From Flavobacterium turcicum (GTDB taxonomy: Bacteria > Bacteroidota > Bacteroidia > Flavobacteriales > Flavobacteriaceae), in contig NZ_JAAOBY010000007.1 of NCBI RefSeq assembly GCF_011365745.1, positions 62,001-126,000 of the forward strand: DNA of 64,000 nt. The letters are read 5' to 3'. This document shows, piece by piece, positions 44,905 through 53,406 of the stretch; the stretch's first letter is position 1; the number at the start of each line of letters is the position of its first letter. The position numbers were made by a program, and so were the translations under genes. Below the pieces are notes generated by a model, which did not search any database, was not told where the DNA came from, and was given only the letters and a program-made list of their open reading frames with translations.

Positions 44905-45432
44905 TTATAAGGCTTTTAAATAATAATCATTTTCATTTTCCGTGGCATAACCAGGATATTTTGAATATGATTTAATTAGTTTTTTATACTCTTTTTGGGT
45001 TACAAAACCTTTATCCAAAACTCTGAATTTTGCTTCTGTATCAGCTACTGCGTTTTTAGTATCTATAAAAGTATACGTAACATCATCGATTTTTACTGTT
45101 GCATTATCTTCAATTTTTGGAGTATCAAACTTTGCGGTCAAGACCATAGAACCTACAAAAAAACCAGCTTTCTCAACCGCATTTTTCAACACTTTAGGTT
45201 GTAATGTATTTTTTTTCTTAAAGTAAACAGTAAAGGTATTGGTGTTTAAATCGGTACCAATACTATCAACTTGAGTTAAGGATTTTAACTGTTTGTTTAT
45301 AGCATTAGAACACATAGAGCAAGTTAATCCTGTTGCCATTATTTCGGCTTTAGTGATTTGAGAATATGATTTTACACCAGTTAATAATACTAAAAGTGTA
45401 GCGGCTACGAATTTTATATGTAATGTTTTCAT
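44905..45432 (-). CDS. Exported HMA-domain protein
   Basis: The ATG at 45432 (MKTLHIKFVAATLLVLL) gives a normal signal peptide; the longer reading starts inside the previous gene. It has 175 residues. After the signal comes the HMA domain with GLTCSMCSNAINKQL, whose CxxC binds Cu(I) or another soft metal, and AVEKAGFF at its end. The remainder has no known motif. It lies 1 base after the TlpA gene and directly before the outer membrane barrel gene. It is a likely periplasmic metal chaperone. Confidence 0.8.
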   Translation of the reverse strand: MKTLHIKFVAATLLVLLTGVKSYSQITKAEIMATGLTCSMCSNAINKQLKSLTQVDSIGTDLNTNTFTVYFKKKNTLQPKVLKNAVEKAGFFVGSMVLTAKFDTPKIEDNATVKIDDVTYTFIDTKNAVADTEAKFRVLDKGFVTQKEYKKLIKSYSKYPGYATENENDYYLKAL

Positions 45433-45433
45433 T

Positions 45434-45922
45434 TTATTTTTTGTTTTTTTTGATTTGAGCAATTATTTGTGCTTCGGTTGGGTTTATGGCAATCAGTTTT
45501 CCTGATGCATCAAAAAGATAGGTTTCAGGCAGTGCTTCAACTCCAAAAGCCACAGCCGTTTTGGCATCAAAACCTTTCGGGTCGATTAATTGCTGGTGTT
45601 TCATTTTGTCTTTTTCAATGGCTTTTAACCATTTTGATTTATCGATATCAATTGAAATTCCAACAATTTCAAAATTCTGACCTTTGTATTGGTCATACAT
45701 TTTTACCAATTTTTTGTTAGCCATTCGGCAAGGTGCGCACCATGATGCCCAAAAATCTACCAAAACTGTTTTTCCTTTAAAAGTATTTAGTTTAACTGTA
45801 GCGTTCTTATTGTTTTGAAGCTGAACATCTGGAAAAGAATCTCCTATTTTTATTTGTGCACTTGCTATAGAAACAGTTGCTATCAGGGAGAGTAATGTGA
45901 TTATATTTTTTATTTTGAACAT
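45434..45922 (-). CDS. TlpA-like periplasmic thioredoxin
   Basis: The ATG at 45922 (MFKIKNIITLLSLIATVSIASA) gives a clear signal peptide and 162 residues; a longer frame starts inside the upstream gene. The active site is WASWCAPCRMANKKL and the fold elements IGDSFPDVQLQN, TVLVDFWAS and VEALPETYLFDASG are those of the TlpA/ResA family. It reduces disulfides in the periplasm and is probably fed by the DsbD encoded nearby. It lies between two HMA genes. Confidence 0.88.
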   Translation of the reverse strand: MFKIKNIITLLSLIATVSIASAQIKIGDSFPDVQLQNNKNATVKLNTFKGKTVLVDFWASWCAPCRMANKKLVKMYDQYKGQNFEIVGISIDIDKSKWLKAIEKDKMKHQQLIDPKGFDAKTAVAFGVEALPETYLFDASGKLIAINPTEAQIIAQIKKNKK

Positions 45923-45950
45923 GAAATTTAATTTAAATGATTGATTATGA

Positions 45951-46313
45951 TTACTCCGCTTTTTTAGGACTTGCTTCTCTATCATATTGGCAACATCCAT
46001 GCAATTCATCGTAAACAGCATTTGGGGCACTAAATTTTTCATTGTCATATCCAGCATCTGCAACACGTTTTAGTATGGCATCAAGATTGGTTTTCTTAGT
46101 ATCGTAGGTAACTGTAGCGGTTTTGGTGTTCGTGTCCCAATTTACTTTGGCAACTTTATCAATGTTTGCAGCCGTTTCAATAGTTTTTTTGCACATGCCA
46201 CAATTACCATTGATTTTTACGGTTTCAGTTGTTTTGTTTTTTATTTGCGCGCTGGCGAAAGTGACTGATAGCAATAGAGTCATTGCCATCAATAATTTTT
46301 TTATTGAGTTCAT
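45951..46313 (-). CDS. Exported HMA-domain metal chaperone
   Basis: This 120-residue protein has a signal peptide (LLMAMTLLLSVTFASAQ), then an HMA domain with GNCGMCKKTIETAANI, and ends with a GCCQYDREASPKK tail. It is clearly paralogous to the first 120 residues of the protein at 48064, with the same signal and the same GCCQYDREA ending. CxxC and CC sites point to binding of Cu or a similar metal in the periplasm. Confidence 0.85.
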   Translation of the reverse strand: MNSIKKLLMAMTLLLSVTFASAQIKNKTTETVKINGNCGMCKKTIETAANIDKVAKVNWDTNTKTATVTYDTKKTNLDAILKRVADAGYDNEKFSAPNAVYDELHGCCQYDREASPKKAE

Positions 46314-46468
46314 TGTTTTTATAATTTTGAATGAATTAATCCTAGAGCATGACAGAAACCATAGTATTTAGAGCTATGAATAGCGTTGATTGGATTAATA
46401 TTTAATGATTTTTTAAGCCATAAAACAGGCTTTGGATTAGACAGATTTGTAACTGTCAGGAAATGAAT

Positions 46469-46825
46469 CTAGCTTATTTTAGGTGGAAGCCAGATAGAAC
46501 GGAAATCTGAAGAAATAAAGATTTCTGAATAATAGTAATTTTGTTTCCTTTCTGAAAAACTAAAAAGAGAATTATTTTCTGTTTGGAAAGAAAGTATCGA
46601 GGAATAACCGCAGTAAGCAGTTGGGCAACCACAAGAATTACCTACACAGCTATTATCGCAATTGTGTTCTTTCTTATTAGAATCTTTTTTCTTGCAACAG
46701 TCTTTTACTGTAAATTCTTTTTTACAACATGGCATTTCTTTTTTTGTCCCATGCGCATAAGTAAGCGTTGGTCCCAAAAGAAAACCAAGCATAACGAGTA
46801 GCAATATGTAGAACTTTTTTGTCAT
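46469..46825 (-). CDS. Small secreted Cys-rich protein ending in WLPPKIS
   Basis: The ATG at 46825 (MTKKFYILLLVMLG) is preferred over a GTG three codons upstream, giving 118 residues. It has a signal peptide (GFLLGPTLTYAHG), a run of Cys pairs (MPCCKKEFTVKDCCKKKD, then CDNSCVGNSCGCP) and the ending FRSIWLPPKIS shared with three other genes here. A -7 box TAGATTTG lies 8 bases before the start codon. It is the first gene of the HMA/TlpA/barrel group. Metal binding is likely from the cysteines. Confidence 0.75.
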   Translation of the reverse strand: MTKKFYILLLVMLGFLLGPTLTYAHGTKKEMPCCKKEFTVKDCCKKKDSNKKEHNCDNSCVGNSCGCPTAYCGYSSILSFQTENNSLFSFSERKQNYYYSEIFISSDFRSIWLPPKIS

Positions 46826-47068
46826 ACTGGGCACAAATCTACAATTTTATTAGCTGACTCGAATGTTAATTTTTTTGTAAATGTTCTATTATAATTGATT
46901 CTTCAATTATGTTTAGTGACACCCCGCTGAAATAAAAACAGTTTAATTAATTGATAATCAGTATTTTTTGTTTTTAGGACTAAAAGATCGTTTTTAATTT
47001 ACTGAACACTTGTAACATGTAGATTAGTAATTTTTACAAATTAAAAGAAATATAATTGTTGATTATGA

Positions 47069-47419
47069 AACCAGTTAATTGATAACGTATCCCAACTGAA
47101 GAACTGGAAATTCATCGCTTTTATTCCACAAACGGAAAGAATTGATAAAATTATCGATGGATTTGAATAGTCATATATCTTCCATGAAATTACATTAAAA
47201 GCTAGTGAATTCAAATTTCTAACTTTAGATTATGATGAGAAAACTCAAAATTTCGATATAATAGTTTTCCTGAAAAACTAAAATTTATATCAACTGGCTC
47301 AAATACCAGATAATAATGAGGAATTAATCCATTTATATGATTTAAATTTTTACATAGATGAGATTAACACTCATAACAAAGATTTAAGTAGTTTAGTCTT
47401 CATCTATTTGCTTCCCTAA
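47069..47419 (+). pseudogene. Broken frame of unknown family (two in-frame stops)
   Basis: One frame over 116 codons has only two stop codons (TAG at 47168 and TAA at 47279) and reads protein-like: NQLIDNVSQLKNWKFIAFIP, then ITLKASEFKFLTLDYDEKTQ, then LAQIPDNNEELIHLYDLNFY. In such AT-rich DNA about ten stops would be expected by chance. No start codon fits. I do not recognise the family. Confidence 0.4.
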
Positions 47420-47509
47420 TAATACTTTTAATGAGAATATAAATCAAAACAAAATAGTAGTGATGAAATTTTTTTAACAAGTCTTTATTGAAAATTAAGA
47501 TTATTTCTC

Positions 47510-47517
47510 TAACTTTG
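47510..47517 (+). promoter_or_regulatory. -7 box (TAACTTTG) for the 47542 gene
   Basis: TAACTTTG fits TAnnTTTG exactly and a TTG at 47488-47490 lies 19 bases upstream as a -33 element. The promoter lies inside the longer frame that begins with TTG at 47488, which supports the ATG at 47542 as the true start. Confidence 0.65.
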
Positions 47518-47541
47518 TCCAATATTAGATTTTCTATACAA

Positions 47542-47910
47542 ATGAAAAAGTTTCACATTTTATTAATCGTTGTACTTGGCTTCTTCTTGATGCCAATGGT
47601 AACTTTTGCGTGTGGAAACAATTCAGAAAAACAATCTTGCAAAAAAGAAATCTCTTCTAAAACAGATAAAAAAGATTGTTGCGAAGGTGATAATCATTCG
47701 AAGAATAAAAATCATAAAGGTTGTGGAGGAAAATGCAGCCATTCTAAATGTGGTTGTGCTTCTTCTTGCAACACATCTGTTTCTATTAATGAATTGAACT
47801 TTAATAAAAATATTTTTAATTTCTTTTCAGAAAAACAAAATTTTTACAATTACGAAACCTCCATTTCTTCTGGTTTCAATTCTTTATGGCTTATACCAAA
47901 AATAGGCTAA
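47542..47910 (+). CDS. Small secreted Cys/His-rich protein ending in LWLIPKIG
   Basis: This 122-residue protein has a signal peptide (FHILLIVVLGFFLMPMVTFA). A Lys-, Cys- and His-rich segment follows (KKDCCEGDNHSKNKNHKGCG, then CSHSKCGCASSC), and it ends SGFNSLWLIPKIG. It is similar to the gene at 46469 in the signal and the ending. Its start has a good -7 box, and the HMA/DUF3347 gene follows 153 bases later. It looks like a periplasmic metal-binding protein. Confidence 0.72.
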   Translation: MKKFHILLIVVLGFFLMPMVTFACGNNSEKQSCKKEISSKTDKKDCCEGDNHSKNKNHKGCGGKCSHSKCGCASSCNTSVSINELNFNKNIFNFFSEKQNFYNYETSISSGFNSLWLIPKIG

Positions 47911-48063
47911 ATTTTAAATTTGATAGCCATAATTGTGTCAAATCAAAAGCAATTATTGCTTTAAATCATTTACTTTCTCAGTTAATTTCATTTTCAAAAG
48001 GCTGGCTTTGTTGTGCTGTCATTTTGTTCTTGTTTAACTAATTCAATTTAAAATTATTTTACA

Positions 48064-48909
48064 ATGAAATCACTAAAAAAAATAGTGATGGCAATAACTC
48101 TATTGCTATCATTCACAGTGTCTAATGCGCAAATCAAAAACGCTAAAACTGAAACCGTAAAAATATTCGGGAATTGTGGAATGTGCGAAACCACCATAGA
48201 AAAAGCAGGAAGTCTCAAGAAAATTGCGAATGTTGATTGGAATAAAGACACCAAAATGGCTACGCTTACTTATGATGCTAAAAAAACCAATCAAGATGAA
48301 ATCTTAAAACGTATTGCACTTGCGGGTTATGATAGCGAAAAATTCCTTGCTCCAGATGCTGCATATTCAAAACTTCCGGGATGTTGTCAATACGATCGTG
48401 AAGCAAAAGTTGCAGTAAAAACGGAAACAAAATCCGAAGAAACTAAAATGGAAATGAACGACCATTCTACAATGACTGAAAACCAAGGAACAGACCAACT
48501 AAAACCAGTTTTCGATAATTATTTTTCATTGAAAGATGCCTTGGTAAAAACAGATAGTAAAATGGCTTCTGCAAAGTCAAAAGATTTATTAACCGCAATC
48601 ACTGTCGTAAAAATGGAAACATTGAAAATGGATGTACATATGACTTGGATGAAAGTTTATAAAGATTTAACTGCTGATGCAAAAAATATTTCTGAAACAC
48701 AGGATATCAAAAAGCAAAGAGAACTTTTCAAATCATTATCTAAAAATACGTATGAGTTGATAAAAGTTTCAAAATTTACTGAACCGGTTTATTATCAATA
48801 TTGCCCGATGCAAGATGCCAATTGGTTAAGTAAAGAAAATACAATTAAAAATCCTTACTACGGATCACAAATGTTGAGTTGTGGTAAAACAGTAGAAACA
48901 ATAAAATAA
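48064..48909 (+). CDS. HMA plus DUF3347 exported protein
   Basis: This 281-residue protein has a signal peptide (ITLLLSFTVSNAQ), an HMA domain (about 25-95, GNCGMCETTIEKAG) and the GCCQYDREAK motif. A Met/His linker (MEMNDHSTM) and a DUF3347 domain follow (about 140-281, with VFDNYFSLKDALV, YYQYCPMQDANWLS and NPYYGSQMLSCG). HMA binds soft metals; DUF3347 often occurs in copper resistance genes of Bacteroidetes. It is a likely periplasmic copper-binding protein. The first half duplicates the 45951 gene. Confidence 0.85.
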   Translation: MKSLKKIVMAITLLLSFTVSNAQIKNAKTETVKIFGNCGMCETTIEKAGSLKKIANVDWNKDTKMATLTYDAKKTNQDEILKRIALAGYDSEKFLAPDAAYSKLPGCCQYDREAKVAVKTETKSEETKMEMNDHSTMTENQGTDQLKPVFDNYFSLKDALVKTDSKMASAKSKDLLTAITVVKMETLKMDVHMTWMKVYKDLTADAKNISETQDIKKQRELFKSLSKNTYELIKVSKFTEPVYYQYCPMQDANWLSKENTIKNPYYGSQMLSCGKTVETIK

Positions 48910-48929
48910 TAAAATTAAAACTTTAAAAA

Positions 48930-49982
48930 ATGAAGAATATATCTTTTACCGCATCAATAATTGGAGCAATACTTTTATCATCTTGTAATAAAGATGATAA
49001 TATGGATATGACAAATGCAGCATTAAACGTTAATTATCCAGCAGCGTATGTTGTCAATGGTGAAGATGCAACAATTTCAGTAATCAAATTATCAACTAAT
49101 GAAGTTACAGGAACTATTCCATTGATGGGAACCGATACAGATATGATAATGTGGCCACACCATATTTCTTCACATTCAAATCATCTTGCAATTGGAGTTC
49201 CGGGAATGGATTTAAGCGCAGGACACGCAGTGACAGGAACTATGTCGGGTAAACTTGTTGTTATTGATGCAACAACTGGTTCAATTGTTAAAAAAATGGG
49301 TTTACCTGTAATGAACCACAATACTATTTATTCTCCAAATGGTACAGAAATTTGGGTGCCTCAAATGGATATGAACGGAAAAGTATTGGTGTATGACGCT
49401 ACAACTTATGCGTTGAAAAGTACAATTACTGTAGGTATGATGCCTGCAGAATTAACTTTCTCTTCGGACGGGACAAAAGCCTATGTTGCTAATGGCGATG
49501 ATGATAACGTTTCAGTAATCAATGTAGCATCAAAATCAGTAGTTGCAACGGTTACAGTTGGTAACAATCCTGTTGGAGCTTGGACTGGTACAGATGGTAA
49601 AATGTATGTTGATAACGAAGACGGACAATCTATTTCTGTTATAAATGTAGCTACAAATGCCGTTGACCAAACTATTATTTTAGGATTTATGCCCGGAATT
49701 GCCTCACACAACGGAACAAAAAGCGAATTATGGGTTTCAGATCCAATGAATGGAAAAGTACATTATTGGACTTGGGATGCTGGTATGATGATGTGGATCC
49801 ACGGTGGCGCTTTTAATACGGGTGCTGGTGCTCACGCAATTTCTTTCACTATGGACGGAAACACTGCCTATGTAACCAACCAAACAGCAAATACAGTTTC
49901 TGTTGTAAATGTTACCAATCATACCGTTACTAAAACAATCAATGTTGGTAAAAAACCAAATGGGGTTGTAATAAAAATGTAA
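48930..49982 (+). CDS. Met-rich YncE-like beta-propeller lipoprotein
   Basis: This 350-residue protein has a lipobox (IGAILLSSCNKDDNMDM) and repeated propeller blades: ATISVIKLSTNEVTGTIPL, VSVINVASKSVVATVTVGNNP, ISVINVATNAVDQTIIL, VSVVNVTNHTVTKTINVGKKP. It is unusually rich in Met near the surface loops (DTDMIMWPHH, VGMMPAE, DAGMMMWIHGG), which would suit Cu(I) binding. A similar propeller starts at 63606. It lies in the copper block and probably acts outside the inner membrane. Confidence 0.82.
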   Translation: MKNISFTASIIGAILLSSCNKDDNMDMTNAALNVNYPAAYVVNGEDATISVIKLSTNEVTGTIPLMGTDTDMIMWPHHISSHSNHLAIGVPGMDLSAGHAVTGTMSGKLVVIDATTGSIVKKMGLPVMNHNTIYSPNGTEIWVPQMDMNGKVLVYDATTYALKSTITVGMMPAELTFSSDGTKAYVANGDDDNVSVINVASKSVVATVTVGNNPVGAWTGTDGKMYVDNEDGQSISVINVATNAVDQTIILGFMPGIASHNGTKSELWVSDPMNGKVHYWTWDAGMMMWIHGGAFNTGAGAHAISFTMDGNTAYVTNQTANTVSVVNVTNHTVTKTINVGKKPNGVVIKM

Positions 49983-50085
49983 ACTATTAATTTCTAAAAT
50001 ATCAAATGTAAATTTGATAAACGATTAAAATGGCTTGCAATTGATCAGTGTTAATATTATAAACAATTAATTAAAACTGTAAAAA

Positions 50086-50712
50086 ATGAAAAATCTAATT
50101 ATCGTACTAAGCGTATTCTTAGCAGTTAGCACAGTAGCATCAGCTCAAGAAGCTACAAAATCTTCGCAAAAGGAAGCTCAAAAAACAACTTATACTTGCC
50201 CAATGCATCCAGAAGAAGTGAGTTTAATAGAAGGAAAATGTAGCAAATGTGGAATGACAATGGTAAAAACCACTGAAAAAATAGATACTCACGCTACAAA
50301 AGGCAGTCAACCTAAAACTAAAATTGTAACAAAATATGTTTGTCCAATGGACGGCTCAACTTCTGATACCGAAGGGAAATGTTCTAAATGTGGAACTAGG
50401 ATGGTAAAAATTACCGAAAAGATAGATACTCACGCTACAAAAGGCAGTCAACCTAAAACTAAAATTGTAACAAAATATGTTTGTCCAATGGACGGCTCAA
50501 CTTCTGATACCGAAGGGAAATGTTCTAAATGTGGAACTGGAATGGTAAAAATTACCGAAAAGATAGATACTCACGCTACAAAAGGCAGTCAACCTAAAAC
50601 TAAAATTGTAACAAAATATGTTTGTCCAATGGATGGCTCAACTTCTGACAAACCGGGGGAATGTCCTAAATGTGGAATGGAAATGACTAAAACGGAGGGT
50701 AAGAAAAAATAA
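50086..50712 (+). CDS. Exported protein with four heavy-metal-binding domains
   Basis: This 208-residue protein has a signal peptide (IIVLSVFLAVSTVASAQ), then one heavy-metal-binding domain (TYTCPMHPEEV...CSKCGM) and three more of the form KYVCPMDGSTSD, CSKCGTxM or CPKCGMEM. The three later domains are joined by identical KIDTHATKGSQPKTKIVT linkers that form a 47-residue tandem repeat (141 bp). Each domain offers CPM and CxxC groups. It is probably a multi-site periplasmic copper buffer. Confidence 0.85.
   Translation: MKNLIIVLSVFLAVSTVASAQEATKSSQKEAQKTTYTCPMHPEEVSLIEGKCSKCGMTMVKTTEKIDTHATKGSQPKTKIVTKYVCPMDGSTSDTEGKCSKCGTRMVKITEKIDTHATKGSQPKTKIVTKYVCPMDGSTSDTEGKCSKCGTGMVKITEKIDTHATKGSQPKTKIVTKYVCPMDGSTSDKPGECPKCGMEMTKTEGKKK
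50281..50652 (+). repeat. Tandem 141-bp repeats inside the heavy-metal-binding gene
   Basis: The unit begins ATAGATACTCACGC at 50281, 50422 and 50563, so the period is exactly 141 bases and keeps the reading frame. The first two units are nearly identical and the third is cut short after about 90 bases by divergence. Such recent duplication can expand or shrink the number of metal-binding units. Confidence 0.92.
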
Positions 50713-50902
50713 TCCAGTCGCATAAATTTTAAATTTCCTTTTAGTTTAATTCAATGCACATGATACCAATAATAAGGATGCAATGATTTTAATGACCCTA
50801 TAAAACGAAAAAATTAATTTCTATATAAAAATGGGTTTTCAAAAAAATATTCATCAAAAAATGTTGCAAATACCAACAATATCAATTAAAAAAAATAATA
50901 AA

Positions 50903-51637
50903 ATGAAAAATCTAATCCTTTCAGCCATAGCGATGGCATTTGTACTAGTTTCTTGTAATCAAAAAAATAAAGAAGCTGCAACAACTAATTCGGAAACAAC
51001 AGAGAGTACCTCGCAATTATACGCGTGTCCTATGCACCCAGAGGTTACAGGAAAAAAAGGTGAAAAATGTTCAAAATGTGGAATGGAATTAACCGAACCA
51101 GTTGTACAAAATGAAGCAGCTCATGATCATACTGATGGTAGTCATAGTCATAATGATACAACAACAGTTGAAGTTAATACTGAAGCTACATCGGTTACCC
51201 AAACAACATTTTCAACAAGCGAAATAATCTCTGGCTATTTAAAACTCAAAAACGCACTCACAAAAGACGATACAAAAGGAGCAGCCAATGCGGGTAAAGC
51301 ATTATATGCAACTTTCAATAAAGTCAATACCAATGCAATAGATCCAAAATTGAAAACAGAATATATTGATATTTCTGATGATGCTAAAGAACAGGCAGAA
51401 CACATTGGTGATAATGGCGGGAAAATTGACCACCAAAGAGAACATTTTGCGATGTTGAGTAAAGATGTGAATGATTTGATAAAAATATTTGGAGCAAAAC
51501 AAAAACTATATCAAGATTTTTGTCCTATGTATAATGAAGGAAAAGGGGCTATTTGGATAAGTGAAAGCAAAGAAATAAAAAATCCATACTACGGTTCGAA
51601 AATGCTTACTTGTGGTTCTATGAAAAAACAATTATAA
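50903..51637 (+). CDS. Heavy-metal-binding plus DUF3347 lipoprotein
   Basis: The ATG at 50903 (MKNLILSAIAMAFVLVSC) gives a standard lipobox; the longer frame starts outside it. It has 244 residues. The heavy-metal-binding domain LYACPMHPEV...CSKCGMELT is followed by a His-rich linker (HDHTDGSHSHND). A DUF3347 domain ends with DFCPMYNEGKGAIW and NPYYGSKMLTCGS. It is related to the gene at 48064 and likely binds copper at the membrane. It ends 1 base before the heme-binding gene. Confidence 0.85.
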   Translation: MKNLILSAIAMAFVLVSCNQKNKEAATTNSETTESTSQLYACPMHPEVTGKKGEKCSKCGMELTEPVVQNEAAHDHTDGSHSHNDTTTVEVNTEATSVTQTTFSTSEIISGYLKLKNALTKDDTKGAANAGKALYATFNKVNTNAIDPKLKTEYIDISDDAKEQAEHIGDNGGKIDHQREHFAMLSKDVNDLIKIFGAKQKLYQDFCPMYNEGKGAIWISESKEIKNPYYGSKMLTCGSMKKQL

Positions 51638-51638
51638 A

Positions 51639-52109
51639 ATGAAAAAAATCATCAAGAAAATACTCATAATCGGGTTTGTTATTTTTTTGTTGATGCAGTT
51701 ATATCAACCTGCTCGTAATGAAAGTTATGAGCAGGAATTAACTGCAAATTTTACAAAAATGTACGATGTTCCTAAAAATGTTGAAACTATTTTACGGACA
51801 TCTTGCTACGATTGTCACAGTAACAATACTAATTATCCATTATATTCTTACATTCAGCCAGCACGGTTTTTTATGGAAGAACACATTAAAGATGGTAAGA
51901 AGGATTTGAACTTTAATGAATTTGGAAAGTACTCCAAGCGAAAACAAGAAAACAAATTAGAAGCTATCATCAAACAAATAAAATCTGATGAAATGCCCTT
52001 AGCGTCCTACACGTTACTTCATAAAAATGCAATAGTAACACCTGCTCAAAAAGAGGAAGTAATCAATTGGATAAATAAAACAAAAGATAGTCTTTCATTA
52101 GAAAACTAA
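51639..52109 (+). CDS. Heme-binding-domain protein (single c-type heme), membrane-anchored
   Basis: This 156-residue protein has an N-terminal hydrophobic anchor (ILIIGFVIFLLMQLY) and one heme c motif CYDCHSNN near residue 52. The helix YSYIQPARFFMEEHIKDGKKDLNFNEF and the ending TPAQKEEVINWIN are typical of the haem-binding domain family of Bacteroidetes. It lies 5 bases before the split cusA. It could carry electrons for copper oxidation; that is inference. Confidence 0.85.
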   Translation: MKKIIKKILIIGFVIFLLMQLYQPARNESYEQELTANFTKMYDVPKNVETILRTSCYDCHSNNTNYPLYSYIQPARFFMEEHIKDGKKDLNFNEFGKYSKRKQENKLEAIIKQIKSDEMPLASYTLLHKNAIVTPAQKEEVINWINKTKDSLSLEN

Positions 52110-52114
52110 ACATT

Positions 52115-53395
52115 ATGGTAGAAAAATTAATAACATTCTCACTACGAAATCGAGCCGTTGTCTTGCTGGTTTCAGCTTGCTTATTTGCTTGGGGAGTTTA
52201 CAGCGTCCAACAAAACCCCATTGACGCCATTCCTGATTTATCCGAAAATCAAGTTATTGTGTTTACGGAGTGGATGGGAAGAAGTCCACAGGTTATCGAA
52301 GCCCAAGTAACATATCCCTTGGTTTCCAACCTGCAAGGTATTCCTAAGGTTAAAAACATTCGAGGCGCATCTATGTTTGGGATGAGCTTTGTTTACATCA
52401 TTTTTGAAGATGATGTCGATATTTATTGGGCAAGAACCCGTGTATTGGAAAGACTAAATTATGCCCAACGCTTGTTGCCTCAAAATGTAGTTCCAACACT
52501 TGGACCCGATGGCACAGGTGTGGGTCACGTTTTTTGGTATCATTTAGAGGCTAACGGTATGGACTTGGGAGAACAAAGAGCTTTACAAGATTGGTACGTG
52601 AAATTTGCATTACAAACTGTTCCCGGCGTGGCTGAAGTAGCATCATTTGGGGGTTTTGAAAAACAGTACCAATTAGTGTTAGATCCCTTGAAAATGCAGT
52701 ACTACAATGTGAGTATGATGGAAGTGATGAATGCAGTCAAGGCTAATAATAACGATGTTGGTGGGCGAAAATTCGAAATGAGTGATATGTCATACATTAT
52801 AAGAGGATTAGGATATATCAAAAACATAAAGGACGTGGAAGAGATTGCTATTAAAAATTATAATTCCGTTCCTGTAAAAGTTAAAGACATTGGTTCAATA
52901 CAAATGGGTGGCGATTTGAGACTAGGTATTTTTGATGAAAATGGCACTGGTGAAGTTGTTGGCGGAATTGTGGTAATGCGTTATGGCGAAAATGCTGATA
53001 AGGTAATAACGGCAGTCAAGGAAAAAATGAAAGAAGTTGAAAAAGGATTGCCTGAAGGGGTTACTTTTAAAACCTCTTATGACCGAAGTGATTTAATAGA
53101 AAAAGCAATCGCATCAGTTAAAGGAACTTTAATCGAAATTATGATTACTGTTTCTCTTGTGGTTCTTCTTTTCCTTTTTCATTGGCGAAGTGCTTTAATT
53201 ATACTCATTCAATTACCTATTTCTGTGTCTATTGGCTTTATTTTACTTGAAGCATTTGGCATTTCATCTAATATTATGTCATTAACGGGTATTGCTCTGG
53301 CAATTGGTGTTGTTGTTGATGATGGTATTGTAATGGTTGAGAATGCCTACAGGACAGTTTCGGAGAAACAAGAAGAAATGGACAATAATCAGTAA
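52115..53395 (+). CDS. cusA: CusA-type Cu/Ag RND pump, N-terminal half (split gene)
   Basis: This 426-residue frame carries the first part of an HME-RND pump: TM1 (AVVLLVSACLFAWGVYS), the first porter subdomains, and TM2-TM4. TM4 contains AIGVVVDDGIVMVENAYR, closer to Cu/Ag pumps than to the divalent type. It stops at 53393-53395 in the cytosolic loop after TM4 (EKQEEMDNNQ). The rest of the pump starts 11 bases later in another frame. Reading the second frame across the junction gives SVIGNKMKNK, so a single-base change would restore one protein of about 1,075 residues. It may be a true frameshift, a sequencing error, or a functional split. Confidence 0.9.
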   Translation: MVEKLITFSLRNRAVVLLVSACLFAWGVYSVQQNPIDAIPDLSENQVIVFTEWMGRSPQVIEAQVTYPLVSNLQGIPKVKNIRGASMFGMSFVYIIFEDDVDIYWARTRVLERLNYAQRLLPQNVVPTLGPDGTGVGHVFWYHLEANGMDLGEQRALQDWYVKFALQTVPGVAEVASFGGFEKQYQLVLDPLKMQYYNVSMMEVMNAVKANNNDVGGRKFEMSDMSYIIRGLGYIKNIKDVEEIAIKNYNSVPVKVKDIGSIQMGGDLRLGIFDENGTGEVVGGIVVMRYGENADKVITAVKEKMKEVEKGLPEGVTFKTSYDRSDLIEKAIASVKGTLIEIMITVSLVVLLFLFHWRSALIILIQLPISVSIGFILLEAFGISSNIMSLTGIALAIGVVVDDGIVMVENAYRTVSEKQEEMDNNQ

Positions 53396-53406
53396 TTGGA
53401 AATAAG

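Noticed and set aside
50281-50652. Regular repeats that might be a CRISPR array
   Set aside because: The repeats are 141 bases long without unique spacers, lie in frame within a gene and encode a metal-binding unit.
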